Positions 8,474 to 16,923 of a stretch of DNA of 64,000 nucleotides are shown piece by piece. The notes under the pieces are model-generated. The model saw only the letters and a list, made by a program, of their open reading frames with translations, was not told the DNA's origin and did not search any database. How positions within the stretch are numbered: position 1 is the first letter of the stretch; the number at the start of each line of letters is the position of its first letter. Both the position numbers and the translations under genes were made by a program. Source of the stretch: Sinomicrobium kalidii (GTDB lineage: Bacteria; Bacteroidota; Bacteroidia; Flavobacteriales; Flavobacteriaceae); NCBI RefSeq assembly GCF_021183825.1, contig NZ_CP089211.1, positions 2,790,001 to 2,854,000 of the forward strand, in the 5' to 3' direction.

Positions 8474-9382
8474 ATGTATTCTGTAAAACCCAAAGACGTT
8501 TCCACTGCAAAATTTCACGGATTGTTACTGGGTGCGGTGGCTCCGAGGCCTATCGCTTTCGCCAGTACGGTAGATTCGGAAGGGCGGCCCAACCTGTCCC
8601 CTTTCAGTTTTTTCAATGTGTTCAGCTCCAATCCCCCTGTCCTGATCTTCTCTCCTAACAGGCGGGTGAGAGACAATACGAGCAAACACACCCTGGAAAA
8701 CGCCAAAGCTACAGAAGAAGTAGTGGTCAATGTAGTAAATTACGATATCGTACAACAAGCCTCACTGTCCAGTACGGAATATCCCGAAGGAGTGAACGAA
8801 TTTACAAAGGCCGGGCTTACCATGCTGCCTTCAGATATGGTGAGACCGTACAGGGTGGCCGAGTCGCCCGTGCAGTTTGAATGTAAGATAAAGGAGGTTG
8901 TAGAACTCGGAAGAGAGGGAGGTGCCGGAAACCTTATCATATGTGAAGTCCTGAAGATGCATATTGATGAACGTGTACTGGATGACCAGGGCAATATAGA
9001 TCAATACAAAATAGACCTTGTGGCCAGAGCCGGCGGAAGTTTTTACTCCAGGGCCAGGGACGGTTTTTTTGAAATACCGAAACCTGTGGCCAGCCTGGGT
9101 ATCGGTGTAGATCAGATCCCGGAAGATATCCGGAGGAGCAGGGTGCTTACCGGAAATGACCTCGGGATGCTTGGCAACGTGGAAAAACTGCCTTCGGAAG
9201 ACGAGATAAAGAACTTTGTACAGGATTCCGTGGGAATTAAGGGGATTCTGAGTTCGGACGATGATGATAAAGTACATGAAAGGGCGCGGGATTACCTGAG
9301 GGAAAATGATGTAAACGCCGCCTGGAAAGTATTGCTGGCCAAAAGGTATGAAAGCCGGGATAACGAAGTAAAAAAGTTGTAA
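8474..9382 (+). CDS. Flavin reductase family protein (flavoredoxin-like)
   Basis: A 302-residue protein with the split-barrel FMN-binding fold of the flavin reductase-like family. The family pattern of a product-facing GAVAPRPIAFAST strand, the NLSPFSFFNVFSSNPP segment and the TTEEVVVN-type strand is present. It probably binds FMN and uses NAD(P)H, but the electron acceptor cannot be told. The C-terminal 90 residues beyond the barrel contain a charged, helical extension. Divergent from the histidine kinase; the 115-base gap carries a TATTTTTG -7-like element (8449-8456). Confidence 0.87.
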   Translation: MYSVKPKDVSTAKFHGLLLGAVAPRPIAFASTVDSEGRPNLSPFSFFNVFSSNPPVLIFSPNRRVRDNTSKHTLENAKATEEVVVNVVNYDIVQQASLSSTEYPEGVNEFTKAGLTMLPSDMVRPYRVAESPVQFECKIKEVVELGREGGAGNLIICEVLKMHIDERVLDDQGNIDQYKIDLVARAGGSFYSRARDGFFEIPKPVASLGIGVDQIPEDIRRSRVLTGNDLGMLGNVEKLPSEDEIKNFVQDSVGIKGILSSDDDDKVHERARDYLRENDVNAAWKVLLAKRYESRDNEVKKL

Positions 9383-9437
9383 TAGGCTGCCTTAATACAC
9401 TAAATACAGATGAAATAACGATAAAAGAGAGTTAATT

Positions 9438-9815
9438 ATGGAAGTTCAAGGAAAAATCAAGCTGATCGATGAAACCAAGACCTATGGAAGCAACGGGTTC
9501 AGGAAGCGGGAAATGGTTGTAACTACGGAAGAACAGTACCCCCAGCATATCCTGGTAGAATTCATACAGGACAAATGTGATCTGCTCAATAATTTTCAGG
9601 TGGGGCAGCAGGTAAAGATAGGGATCAATCTCCGGGGCCGTGAATGGGTAAGTCCCCAGGGAGAGACCAAGTATTTCAATTCGATACAGGGCTGGCGCAT
9701 AGAAAACATTCAGGCCGAACAGCCTTCTCAGGGTGTGCCTCCCGTGCCCCCTACAGATGCCTTTGAGCCTGCGAACGATTTTAATGAAGAAGAACACGAC
9801 GACCTGCCGTTCTGA
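9438..9815 (+). CDS. DUF3127 protein, OB-fold-like with SSB-type acidic tail
   Basis: A 125-residue protein matching the DUF3127 family found across Bacteroidota. The N-terminal 90 residues look like a compact beta-barrel (MEVQGKIKLIDETKTYGSNG start, KREMVVTT strand). A Pro/Gln-rich linker (about 95-108) leads to an acidic end NEEEHDDLPF. That tip resembles the DDDIPF tail of single-stranded DNA-binding protein, which recruits replication and repair partners. The likeness suggests nucleic-acid binding or SSB-like partner recruitment, but function is not established. It lies 55 bases after the flavin reductase and before a strong terminator. Confidence 0.82.
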   Translation: MEVQGKIKLIDETKTYGSNGFRKREMVVTTEEQYPQHILVEFIQDKCDLLNNFQVGQQVKIGINLRGREWVSPQGETKYFNSIQGWRIENIQAEQPSQGVPPVPPTDAFEPANDFNEEEHDDLPF

Positions 9816-9862
9816 TAGGAATATCCTGCAGAACCGAGGTGTATTCATATAAAATAACCGCA

Positions 9863-9906
9863 ATACGTTCCGGATGTCAGTTAATATGTCCGGAACGTAT
9901 TTTTTT
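9863..9906 (+). terminator. Intrinsic terminator after the DUF3127 gene
   Basis: Perfect 12-base inverted repeat ATACGTTCCGGA / TCCGGAACGTAT with a 14-base loop followed by six T residues. Confidence 0.9.
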
Positions 9907-10002
9907 GCATTGAATAATGTAAAAAGAGCATCTGTACAGGGTAAAAGTAAGCCCTGTTTTGCTTTTTTGCCCCTAACTGCTTAAATTCAGAAAAAATTAT
10001 AC

Positions 10003-11379
10003 ATGAACCCGGCACGTGTTGTAGAGCGTATTTTTAAAAAATTTCTTCCCTCGCAGTTCACCATTGCCGTATTGCTTACCCTGCTGACCGTTGTGCTGGC
10101 CTATTTTTTCTCGGGGATGGAACAGGAAGGGCGCCTTGTCACTATTCTGTCTTACTGGGAAAAGGGGGTCTGGGACAGCGGCCTGCTCGTATTTGCCTAC
10201 CAGATGATGCTCATTCTGGTACTGGGGCATGTGCTGGTGTTGAGTCCGCCGGTAAGTAAACAGATCACGATGCTTACAAGGTATGCCACGAACACGGCCT
10301 CTGCTGCTGTTCTTGTAAGTGTCACTACTATGCTGGCCGCCTTTTTTAACTGGGGGCTCGCCCTTATTTTCGGTGCCGTACTGGCCAGAAAGGTCGGGGA
10401 AAAGGCAGTGAAAGAAAAAATTCCGTTGAATTATCCGTTGGTGGGGGCAGCCGGATATACCGGGCTCATGGTATGGCATGGAGGGATGAGCGGTTCTGCA
10501 CCCCTGAAGGTTGCTGAAAAAGGACATATTGCCGATTTAATGAAGAATGTGCCACAGGCAGAAGCGGGTATTTCCTCCTTGCCGGAGTTCATTTCCACGC
10601 AACATACCATTTTCAGTTGGTGGAACCTGTTGCTTTTTGCGCTGTTACTGATCGTGGTTCCGATAGTATTATATGCGGTAGGTAAAAAGGTAAAGCCTAC
10701 GGAGATTAACTTAAAAATTTTTCAGCCCCGGAGTGTGGGAGAGAAAAAAGTATCCGGTGCCGAACGTATGGATCGTTCCCGGATACTGGCCCTTGTTTTT
10801 TCCGGGATGATACTGGTTGCTTTTTTTATCCGGTACGGATCTGATCTGACAGGTTTCAATATCACCCCGAATATGCTCAATCTTTTTATGTTCGGACTGG
10901 CCATATTGCTACACCACAACTTCCGGAATTTCCTGGAAGCTCTTGAAGAAGCCGTGAAGGGAGTGTCCGGCATATTGATACAGTTCCCGCTGTATTTCGG
11001 TATTATGGGAATCATGGGGCAAAGTGGGATGGTGGAGGATATTTCCGGTTTTTTCGTAGCCGTGGCCAATGCCACCACCTTACCTGTCTTTACTTTTTTC
11101 AGTGGCGGACTGGTCAATATCTTTGTGCCGAGCGGTGGCGGACAGTGGGCGGTTCAGGGCCCCGTTGTACTCGATTCCGCTCTCAAACTCGGCGTACCGC
11201 TGCCCAAAGCGGTAATGGCATTGGCTTATGGCGATCAGATCACCAATATGTTACAACCTTTCTGGGCCCTACCGCTTCTCGGAATTACAAGGTTGCGGGC
11301 TAAGGATATCCTGCCCTATACCCTGTTGCTGATGCTGGTAGGAACCATAATATTGATAACCGGGCTTTTGCTGTTGTAA
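10003..11379 (+). CDS. atoE: Short-chain fatty acid transporter, AtoE family
   Basis: A 458-residue inner-membrane carrier with about 11-12 hydrophobic helices, matching the AtoE/TIGR00366 short-chain fatty acid permease family. Recognisable stretches are the N-terminal VVERIFKKFLPSQFTIAVLL, the VWHGGMSGSAPL loop near 155-166, and the re-entrant-like FVPSGGGQWAVQGP near 370-383. It would take up acetoacetate, butyrate or similar acids. No acyl-CoA transferase adjoins it, so its substrate here is unassigned. It stands alone between terminators. Confidence 0.88.
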   Translation: MNPARVVERIFKKFLPSQFTIAVLLTLLTVVLAYFFSGMEQEGRLVTILSYWEKGVWDSGLLVFAYQMMLILVLGHVLVLSPPVSKQITMLTRYATNTASAAVLVSVTTMLAAFFNWGLALIFGAVLARKVGEKAVKEKIPLNYPLVGAAGYTGLMVWHGGMSGSAPLKVAEKGHIADLMKNVPQAEAGISSLPEFISTQHTIFSWWNLLLFALLLIVVPIVLYAVGKKVKPTEINLKIFQPRSVGEKKVSGAERMDRSRILALVFSGMILVAFFIRYGSDLTGFNITPNMLNLFMFGLAILLHHNFRNFLEALEEAVKGVSGILIQFPLYFGIMGIMGQSGMVEDISGFFVAVANATTLPVFTFFSGGLVNIFVPSGGGQWAVQGPVVLDSALKLGVPLPKAVMALAYGDQITNMLQPFWALPLLGITRLRAKDILPYTLLLMLVGTIILITGLLLL

Positions 11380-11394
11380 ATGAAAGAAAAGAAA

Positions 11395-11420
11395 AAGTCC
11401 CGACGGTTGAATCGGGACTT
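11395..11420 (+). terminator. Hairpin after the fatty acid transporter gene
   Basis: AAGTCCCGA / TCGGGACTT, a 9-base perfect stem with an 8-base loop, just after the stop codon. Only a weak T-rich stretch follows (TTGTGGTTTT), so termination may be partial. Confidence 0.6.
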
Positions 11421-11577
11421 AATGTTGTGGTTTTAGGTTTTGCCTTTGTGACAAACTCAAAAAGCAATGATGAAAAATAAATGCTCACAAAGACAAGACA
11501 AATATGAATAAAAAATTTGTAAAAACAAAAGGGAATTTATTTTTTTAACGAATAAATATGTTTTAGATACATTTTTC

Positions 11578-12231
11578 ATGTTTTTCCTTGACGAAAATAT
11601 AGTCTTTCCTCCGGTTTCCATGACATCCGATGTAGGAATTATTGCTGTGGGCGGTGACCTTTCCCCGGAGCGATTGTTACTGGCCTATCAGAGTGGTATT
11701 TTTCCCTGGTTCGAAAAGGAAGACCCCATTTTGTGGTGGAGCCCCGACCCCAGAATGGTCCTTTTCCCGGAAGAATTAAAAATAGCTAAAAGCATGCGAA
11801 AAGTACTGGAACGGAATGTTTTTACCATTACGTTCAACCGGGATTTCCGGGCGGTAATAGAGGCATGTGCGGAAACGGGAAGAAAAGGGCAGGAAGGGAC
11901 CTGGATCACGGCAGATATGATAGAGGCTTACTGCAAATTACACGAACTGGGTTATGCTACCTCAGTTGAAGTCTGGCAGGACGAGATGCTTGCAGGAGGA
12001 CTGTACGGAATAGACCTCGGGCATGTCTTTTGCGGAGAAAGTATGTTTACCCGTGTGAGCAATGCTTCCAAGGCCGGTTTTATCACTCTGGTAGAAAAAC
12101 TGAAACAGGAACAATATCAGCTTGTGGACTGCCAGGTATATACGTCACACCTTGCCAGCCTCGGGGCCAGGGAAATCCCGAGGGAAGATTTCATAAGGGT
12201 GCTAACAAAAGAAAAACCGGGGCATCTTTAA
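11578..12231 (+). CDS. aat: Leucyl/phenylalanyl-tRNA--protein transferase
   Basis: A 217-residue N-end-rule enzyme that transfers Leu or Phe from aminoacyl-tRNA to proteins with N-terminal Arg or Lys, marking them for ClpS/ClpAP. Family signatures are AVGGDLSPERLLLAYQSGIF with the following PW, WWSPDPRMV, the VEVWQDEMLAGGLYGIDLG core, and FCGESMFTRVSNASKAG. Length is normal. The window offers no clp genes nearby. Convergent with tag. Confidence 0.95.
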   Translation: MFFLDENIVFPPVSMTSDVGIIAVGGDLSPERLLLAYQSGIFPWFEKEDPILWWSPDPRMVLFPEELKIAKSMRKVLERNVFTITFNRDFRAVIEACAETGRKGQEGTWITADMIEAYCKLHELGYATSVEVWQDEMLAGGLYGIDLGHVFCGESMFTRVSNASKAGFITLVEKLKQEQYQLVDCQVYTSHLASLGAREIPREDFIRVLTKEKPGHL

Positions 12232-12260
12232 ACCCAGTTCCCCCCGGAGTATGGTTTGGA

Positions 12261-12292
12261 TATTCGGTAAACGGTAAATCCCATACCGAATA
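12261..12292. repeat. Inverted repeat between convergent aat and tag
   Basis: TATTCGGTA / TACCGAATA, a 9-base perfect stem with a 14-base loop, midway between the two convergent stop codons. It has no T tract on either side but could serve as a two-way transcription or RNA-stability element. Confidence 0.4.
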
Positions 12293-12343
12293 CCCGCTGA
12301 CCTTACTTTACTTTAAATACGGAGTATTTTCGGGTTGCCCGAC

Positions 12344-12913
12344 CTAAATTTGTACCTCTTTATACCGGAAACAGTTCACATCGTGGTCATTCACCATTCC
12401 TGTAGCCTGCATATGGGCGTAGATCACCGTGGTGCCCACAAACTTGAAACCCCGCTTTTTCATGTCCTTACTGATCTTGTCAGATAAGGGAGTGTTGGCA
12501 GGGGCTTTCCGGTAGTCGGAAAGGTGGTTCTGGATGGGTTTTCCGTTCACAAATCCCCAGATATATTCGCTGAAACTGCCGAATTCCTCCCGGACTTTCA
12601 GGAAAGCCTGTGCATTGCTTACGGTTGCCCGCACCTTTAACCGGTTTCGGATGATACCTTCGTTTTTCAGGAGTTCCTGAATTTTGTCCTCTCCGTAACC
12701 GGAAATTTTTTGATAGTTAAAATTGTCGAATGCCGCCCTGAAATTCTCCCGTTTTCGGAGGACGGTTATCCAGCTGAGCCCGGCCTGGAAGGTTTCCAGG
12801 ATCAAAAATTCAAACAATGTGGCATCGTCATGTACGGGGACTCCCCACTCCTCATCGTGGTATTTTTCATAAAGCGGGTCGCCCACACACCAGCCGCAAC
12901 GTTTTTTTTCCAT
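12344..12913 (-). CDS. tag: DNA-3-methyladenine glycosylase I
   Basis: A 189-residue base-excision repair enzyme that removes 3-methyladenine from alkylated DNA. Visible family features are RCGWC at the N-terminus, DEEWGVPVHDD, the ETFQAGLSWITVLRKRENFR helix-hairpin-helix region, and FVGTTVIYAHMQATGMVNDH near the C-terminus. The N-terminal Cys (about 6) and His (about 19) with the C-terminal His/Cys pair (NDHDVNCF) fit the structural zinc site of Tag. Length is normal. Confidence 0.95.
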   Translation of the reverse strand: MEKKRCGWCVGDPLYEKYHDEEWGVPVHDDATLFEFLILETFQAGLSWITVLRKRENFRAAFDNFNYQKISGYGEDKIQELLKNEGIIRNRLKVRATVSNAQAFLKVREEFGSFSEYIWGFVNGKPIQNHLSDYRKAPANTPLSDKISKDMKKRGFKFVGTTVIYAHMQATGMVNDHDVNCFRYKEVQI

Positions 12914-13168
12914 ATGGTTAGTGTTTGTGCTAAGGTAAATATTATAATGTAAAGCCGGAAAGCAGGGTGTAAAAAAAGAGGAAATATTCTTTCCCGTACA
13001 TAAGGTTTTGTTGGGAAAACAAAATAATGTTATCGGACCCGTGAAGGTGTTATTTGTGGTATGTTTTTGATAACCAGAGATTATTTAGGTTTCAAGATTT
13101 AAAAGTATGTTTTTGGAGACTGTCCCGTATTTGTTTGAATTTTATAGTTTTTGGTTTGAATATTTCAA

Positions 13169-13198
13169 CCGGAATTCCCCTTTTCCGGAATATCTTTG
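13169..13198 (+). promoter_or_regulatory. Putative promoter with dyad upstream of the aldo/keto reductase
   Basis: TATCTTTG at 13191-13198 fits the TAnnTTTG -7 consensus. Immediately before it is a short dyad, CCGGAA / TTCCGG (13169-13188), placed where a regulator could bind. The rest of the 311-base gap from 12914 to 13224 is AT-rich and shows no gene or clear RNA structure. Confidence 0.4.
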
Positions 13199-13224
13199 AT
13201 ATAACAAATCTAAATCGACAAAAC

Positions 13225-14226
13225 ATGAATTACAGGACATTAGGAAAAACAGGAGAAAAATTATCTGCAATCGGATTGGGGTGCATGGGAATGAGTTTTG
13301 CCTATGGCCCGAGAGATGACGAGCAATCTGTTGCCACCCTGGAACACGCTCTGGAACTGGGTGTGAATTTCTGGGACACGGCAGATATGTATGGTTTCGG
13401 TCATAATGAATCATTGCTCTCCAATGTGCTTGTGCCTAACAGGGAGAAAATCTTTATCGCTACAAAGTTCGGGTTCCGGCAAAAAGAGAATAGCCCGGGA
13501 TTCAGCGGAACACCGGGGACGTACTTCGACGGAAGTCCGGAATATGTCAAACAGGCCTGTGAAGCCAGTTTAAAACGTCTCGGAGTAGATACGATAGACC
13601 TGTATTACAGCCACCGTGTAGACCCCAATGTGCCCATAGAAGAGACCGTAGGGGCCATGGGAGAACTGGTAAAGGAAGGCAAAGTGCGTTATCTGGGGCT
13701 TTCCGAGGCCTCTCCTGCCTCCCTGAAAAAAGCGGTTGCCGAACACCCCATAGCTACGTTGCAAAGCGAGTATTCCCTTTTTACACGTGACCTGGAGAAA
13801 GAGATTATCCCTGCGTGCCGGGAACTCGGGATCACTCTTATCCCCTACAGCCCGCTCGGAAGAGGAATGCTCACGGGAGCGTTGAAGGAAGCGCCCAAAG
13901 GCGAGGACGATTACAGGAAAAACCTGCCCCGTTTCCAGGAGGAAAGTTTTATACACAACAAAAAACTGGTAGATAAACTGGAGGAGCTTGCAAAGCAGAA
14001 AGATTGTACCCCGGCACAACTGGCCATAGCCTGGCTGTTACACCAGGGCGAGGATATTATCCCCATCCCCGGAACCAAAAAAGTGAAGTACCTGGAGGAA
14101 AATGCCGCAGCGGTAGACCTGACCTTTTCTGATGAAGAGCTGAAAACGGTAACGGAACTTTCAGATACCGTAAAAGTACTGGGCGAACGCTATACCGAAG
14201 GCGCCATGAAGCTGGTAAACAATTAA
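13225..14226 (+). CDS. Aldo/keto reductase
   Basis: A 333-residue NADPH-dependent TIM-barrel oxidoreductase. The AKR signatures are present: [20 protein letters not shown] at the N-terminus, [14 protein letters not shown] with the catalytic Asp and Tyr (about 53 and 58), the Lys in [10 protein letters not shown], the His in YYSHRVDPN, and [18 protein letters not shown] as the cofactor-binding segment. It resembles the AKR13-like group acting on small aldehydes, but the substrate is unknown. The upstream in-frame extension is AT-rich, so the ATG giving MNYRTLG was chosen. Five bases upstream of the SDR gene, so the two are probably one transcript and start the accessory oxidoreductase island. 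Confidence 0.92.
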   Translation: MNYRTLGKTGEKLSAIGLGCMGMSFAYGPRDDEQSVATLEHALELGVNFWDTADMYGFGHNESLLSNVLVPNREKIFIATKFGFRQKENSPGFSGTPGTYFDGSPEYVKQACEASLKRLGVDTIDLYYSHRVDPNVPIEETVGAMGELVKEGKVRYLGLSEASPASLKKAVAEHPIATLQSEYSLFTRDLEKEIIPACRELGITLIPYSPLGRGMLTGALKEAPKGEDDYRKNLPRFQEESFIHNKKLVDKLEELAKQKDCTPAQLAIAWLLHQGEDIIPIPGTKKVKYLEENAAAVDLTFSDEELKTVTELSDTVKVLGERYTEGAMKLVNN

Positions 14227-14231
14227 TATTA

Positions 14232-15108
14232 ATGGACAGGAGGAATTTTATAGAAAAGAGCTTCACTGCCACTGTCGCGGCCGGAATCCCGGCCGGGATG
14301 GCAGGGGCCGTTTCTGGACAACAAGGCACTATGGCTACCGGGCGCGCACGTTTTCGCGATAAGGTGGTTATTATTACCGGGGCCACTTCGGGAATAGGAA
14401 AAGCCGCTGCCTTTGCCTTTGCCCGTGAGGGAGCCAAGGTAGGATTTTGCGGAAGGCGGGAAAATCTCGGGGTGGAAGTGGAGGCCGCTATCCGTGAGCA
14501 GGGAGGAGAAGCTACGTATGTCAGGGCAGATGTAACCATACCCGAAGAAGTGGAAGCCTTTGTAAACGGTATGGCTGAAAAGTACGGAAAACTCGATGTG
14601 GCATTCAATAATGCCGGTGAGGTGATGTTCGGCAAATTGCACGAGATCTCCCTGGAAGACTGGGAATGGATACACCAGACCAATGTGCGGGGCGTTTTCC
14701 TGGCCATGAAATACCAGATACCGCATATGCTCAAAAACGGAAAAGGGAATATCGTGCTTACAGCATCGATGCACACTGTTTCCACCCGGCCGGGGGCTGC
14801 TGCCTATGCTTCCAGTAAACGGGCACTCATGGGGCTGGCTCAGACTGCTGCTATGGATTACGGACAGGAAGGTATCCGGGTCAATGTGATTGATTTCTCC
14901 CGGGATTACCGATACCCCCATGTTCAGGAGGTCTACCGGGGCGTCACAGGAAAAGGTAGCACAGGCTAAGGCACTTGTGGACGGGCTGAATCGTATAGCT
15001 ACGGCCGAAGAAATGGCAGAAGCTGCCCTGTTCCTGGCTTCGGACGACTGTCCCTATATTACCGGAACTTCCCTGCTGGTAGACGGCGGGATGATGGCAG
15101 GGCTCTGA
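14232..15108 (+). pseudogene. SDR oxidoreductase with Tat-like leader, broken by a frameshift
   Basis: The first part (14232-14969, 245 codons) is a classical short-chain dehydrogenase: TGATSGIG cofactor loop (about 49-56), NNAG, catalytic Ser about 179, and YASSK (Tyr 192, Lys 196). After VNVI it leaves the family sequence. The second part resumes one frame over with ISPGITDTPMF and the usual end GTSLLVDGGMMAGL (to 15108). At the junction GATT is duplicated in tandem (14888-14895); removing one copy restores VNVISPG and a 290-residue protein. The N-terminus MDRRNFIEKSF plus a hydrophobic stretch resembles a twin-arginine leader, unusual for an SDR. It may be a true mutation or a sequence error; as read, the product lacks the C-terminal substrate and dimer region. 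Confidence 0.85.
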
Positions 15109-15374
15109 TCAAAAGCCAGCGTTAAATTTTTTGATTGTTTCAGATTCATCTACAAGGTATAGGAGTACTTATAATTTTTGCCTTCGTGCTTTTGCACAAC
15201 AGAAATTTTGTATAAGAGCAGGACGCGACTTTGTTCTGACCTGAACAAATATCGGGAGAATCGTGCTCGCCATAAAAAATATGCGGGTCTTCCCGCCGCC
15301 ATAAACGGGAAAATGAATTAAAAGACGTCTTCAAATAATAAAACAGGAACTATTTTAAAACACCAAGCGCTTTA

Positions 15375-15977
15375 ATGAAAATACTGATTATAGGAGCCTC
15401 GGGCACCATAGGTACCGGGATAACCGGGGCCCTGTCGGAAAAACATGAGATCATCACTGCGGGAAGGAGCAGTGGTGACCTGCGTGTAGACATCACTTCC
15501 AAGAAATCCGTTAAACAGTTATTCGAAGAGGCGGGGCCGGTAGATGCTTGTATATGCACCGCAACTTCGGGTAGTATGGACGATTTTGGAACCCTGACGG
15601 AAATGGACCTGCTCATCAATATGAAAGGAAAATTACTGGGACAGGTCAATATTGTGCTCATTGGCCAGCATTACCTGAATGAAAACGGCTGTTTTATCCT
15701 TACTTCCGGCATTTTTGCCGACAGGCCTGCGAAGGGAGCTACGGGAGGAGGACTTATCAATGGTGCGCTGCACAGTTTTGTGTTATCGGCAGCTGTGGAA
15801 TTGCAAAGAGGGCTGCGGGTAAATGTGGTAAGCCCGGGAATTATTGAAGATTCCGTGAAGGATTCCGGCCCTGTTTTTCCCGGATTAAGACCGGTTGCCA
15901 TGAACGGGGTTGTAGATGCTTATGTGAAAAGTATAGAAAGTGATATTTCCGGAAATATTATCCGGGTGTATGGCTGA
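15375..15977 (+). CDS. Short SDR-family protein (about 200 residues)
   Basis: A 200-residue Rossmann-fold protein with the SDR cofactor loop GASGTIGTG near the N-terminus, GRSSGDLRVDIT as the adenine-ribose region, and GLRVNVVSPGII. The usual catalytic YxxxK is absent: the equivalent helix reads NGALHSFVLSAAVEL. This is the pattern of a subgroup of short SDRs generally labelled only as short-chain dehydrogenase. It may bind NAD(P) without classical chemistry. Its last bases overlap the ATG of the SDR remnant that follows (ATGGCTGA). Confidence 0.82.
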   Translation: MKILIIGASGTIGTGITGALSEKHEIITAGRSSGDLRVDITSKKSVKQLFEEAGPVDACICTATSGSMDDFGTLTEMDLLINMKGKLLGQVNIVLIGQHYLNENGCFILTSGIFADRPAKGATGGGLINGALHSFVLSAAVELQRGLRVNVVSPGIIEDSVKDSGPVFPGLRPVAMNGVVDAYVKSIESDISGNIIRVYG

Positions 15978-16158
15978 ACAGTTAAAAGCCGAAACCGGAG
16001 CAGAAGCAGAAATTTACCTGGCTACCGCTCCGGAGGTTCAGGGAGTAACCGGAAAATATTTCGACCGGAAGGAAGAGGCGAAAGCAAACTCCCGGGCGTA
16101 TGATGTCACAGCCCGGAGACCGTTATGGGAAGTCAGTAATAAATATGTCGGGATGTAA
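15970..16158 (+). pseudogene. C-terminal remnant of a second, retinol-dehydrogenase-like SDR
   Basis: The 62 codons from ATG at 15970 read GAEAEIYLATAPEVQGVTG, KYFDRKEEAKANS and LWEVSNKYVGM. This is the typical end of long SDRs of the retinol dehydrogenase/light-dependent protochlorophyllide reductase-like type, where that sequence follows the Rossmann domain. No cofactor loop or catalytic residues are present, and the upstream sequence belongs to the other SDR in a different frame. It therefore appears to be the leftover of a deletion that removed about four fifths of a gene. Confidence 0.72.
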
Positions 16159-16226
16159 TGTTTTTACCCCTAAACGGGATAAATCTATCTGAAAATCATA
16201 CCTGTATTTTAACTAAAACTAAAAAA

Positions 16227-16913
16227 ATGACAAATTCGAAAACAACAAAAATCGCATCAAACACTGCAATGGATATTTTCCGTGATGAATTCGCTATGCT
16301 CGTGACATTTCATACCAAACCCGAATACCGGGAGGAACTGGAACGCCTGCTCCGGAAGGATGTGGAAGAAGCGGGGAAGGAAGAAGGCAATCTTTCGATG
16401 TACCTGTATCGCGCCAAGGATAATCAGGATACCTATTTCCTGTTTGAACGCTGGAAAAACCAACAGGCCCTCGATGCCCATTTCGAAAAGCCTTACACCA
16501 AGGCGGTCCTTGAACTTACTGAAAAAGCGTTGACCGATCCCATGGAAATCATGTTCCTGAATGATCTGGCACCCATATCGCCGGTAAACTACGAACGCTC
16601 ACCTCAAACACCGGATGAGGCAACAGACCTCATTGTGGTATTTACCGTTAAGGAAGGAATGCAGGAACGGTTTATGGAACAATTCAGGTATTCGGCGCAG
16701 AACAGTCGTCCCGAACCCGGTTGTGTTGCTTTTCATATCCATTCCGTTAAAGACAGACCGAACACTTTTGTACTCTATGAACGCTGGGAAAACCGGGAAG
16801 CCCTGGACAGTCATTTCGAACAACCCTATACCAGGGAACTCTTTACCTTGTTTGAAGAGGTTCTGGACAAGCCCGTAGAAGAAAGTCTTGAATTTATTAC
16901 CCTGGTTATGTAA
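16227..16913 (+). CDS. Protein with two antibiotic biosynthesis monooxygenase-like domains
   Basis: A 228-residue protein with two tandem ferredoxin-like ABM domains, roughly residues 20-115 and 130-225. Each has the characteristic core: a first strand (MLVTFHTKPEY / DLIVVFTVKEGM), a helix, and FLFERWKNQQALDAHFEKPY / VLYERWENREALDSHFEQPY near its end. Such domains occur as cofactor-free quinol monooxygenases (YgiN-like) and as haem-degrading or regulatory proteins; the substrate here is unknown. The ATG giving MTNSKTT was chosen over an upstream in-frame start because it fits the domain boundary. It sits in the oxidoreductase island 10 bases ahead of the damaged cyclase gene. Confidence 0.85.
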   Translation: MTNSKTTKIASNTAMDIFRDEFAMLVTFHTKPEYREELERLLRKDVEEAGKEEGNLSMYLYRAKDNQDTYFLFERWKNQQALDAHFEKPYTKAVLELTEKALTDPMEIMFLNDLAPISPVNYERSPQTPDEATDLIVVFTVKEGMQERFMEQFRYSAQNSRPEPGCVAFHIHSVKDRPNTFVLYERWENREALDSHFEQPYTRELFTLFEEVLDKPVEESLEFITLVM

Positions 16914-16923
16914 AAATTAAAGG

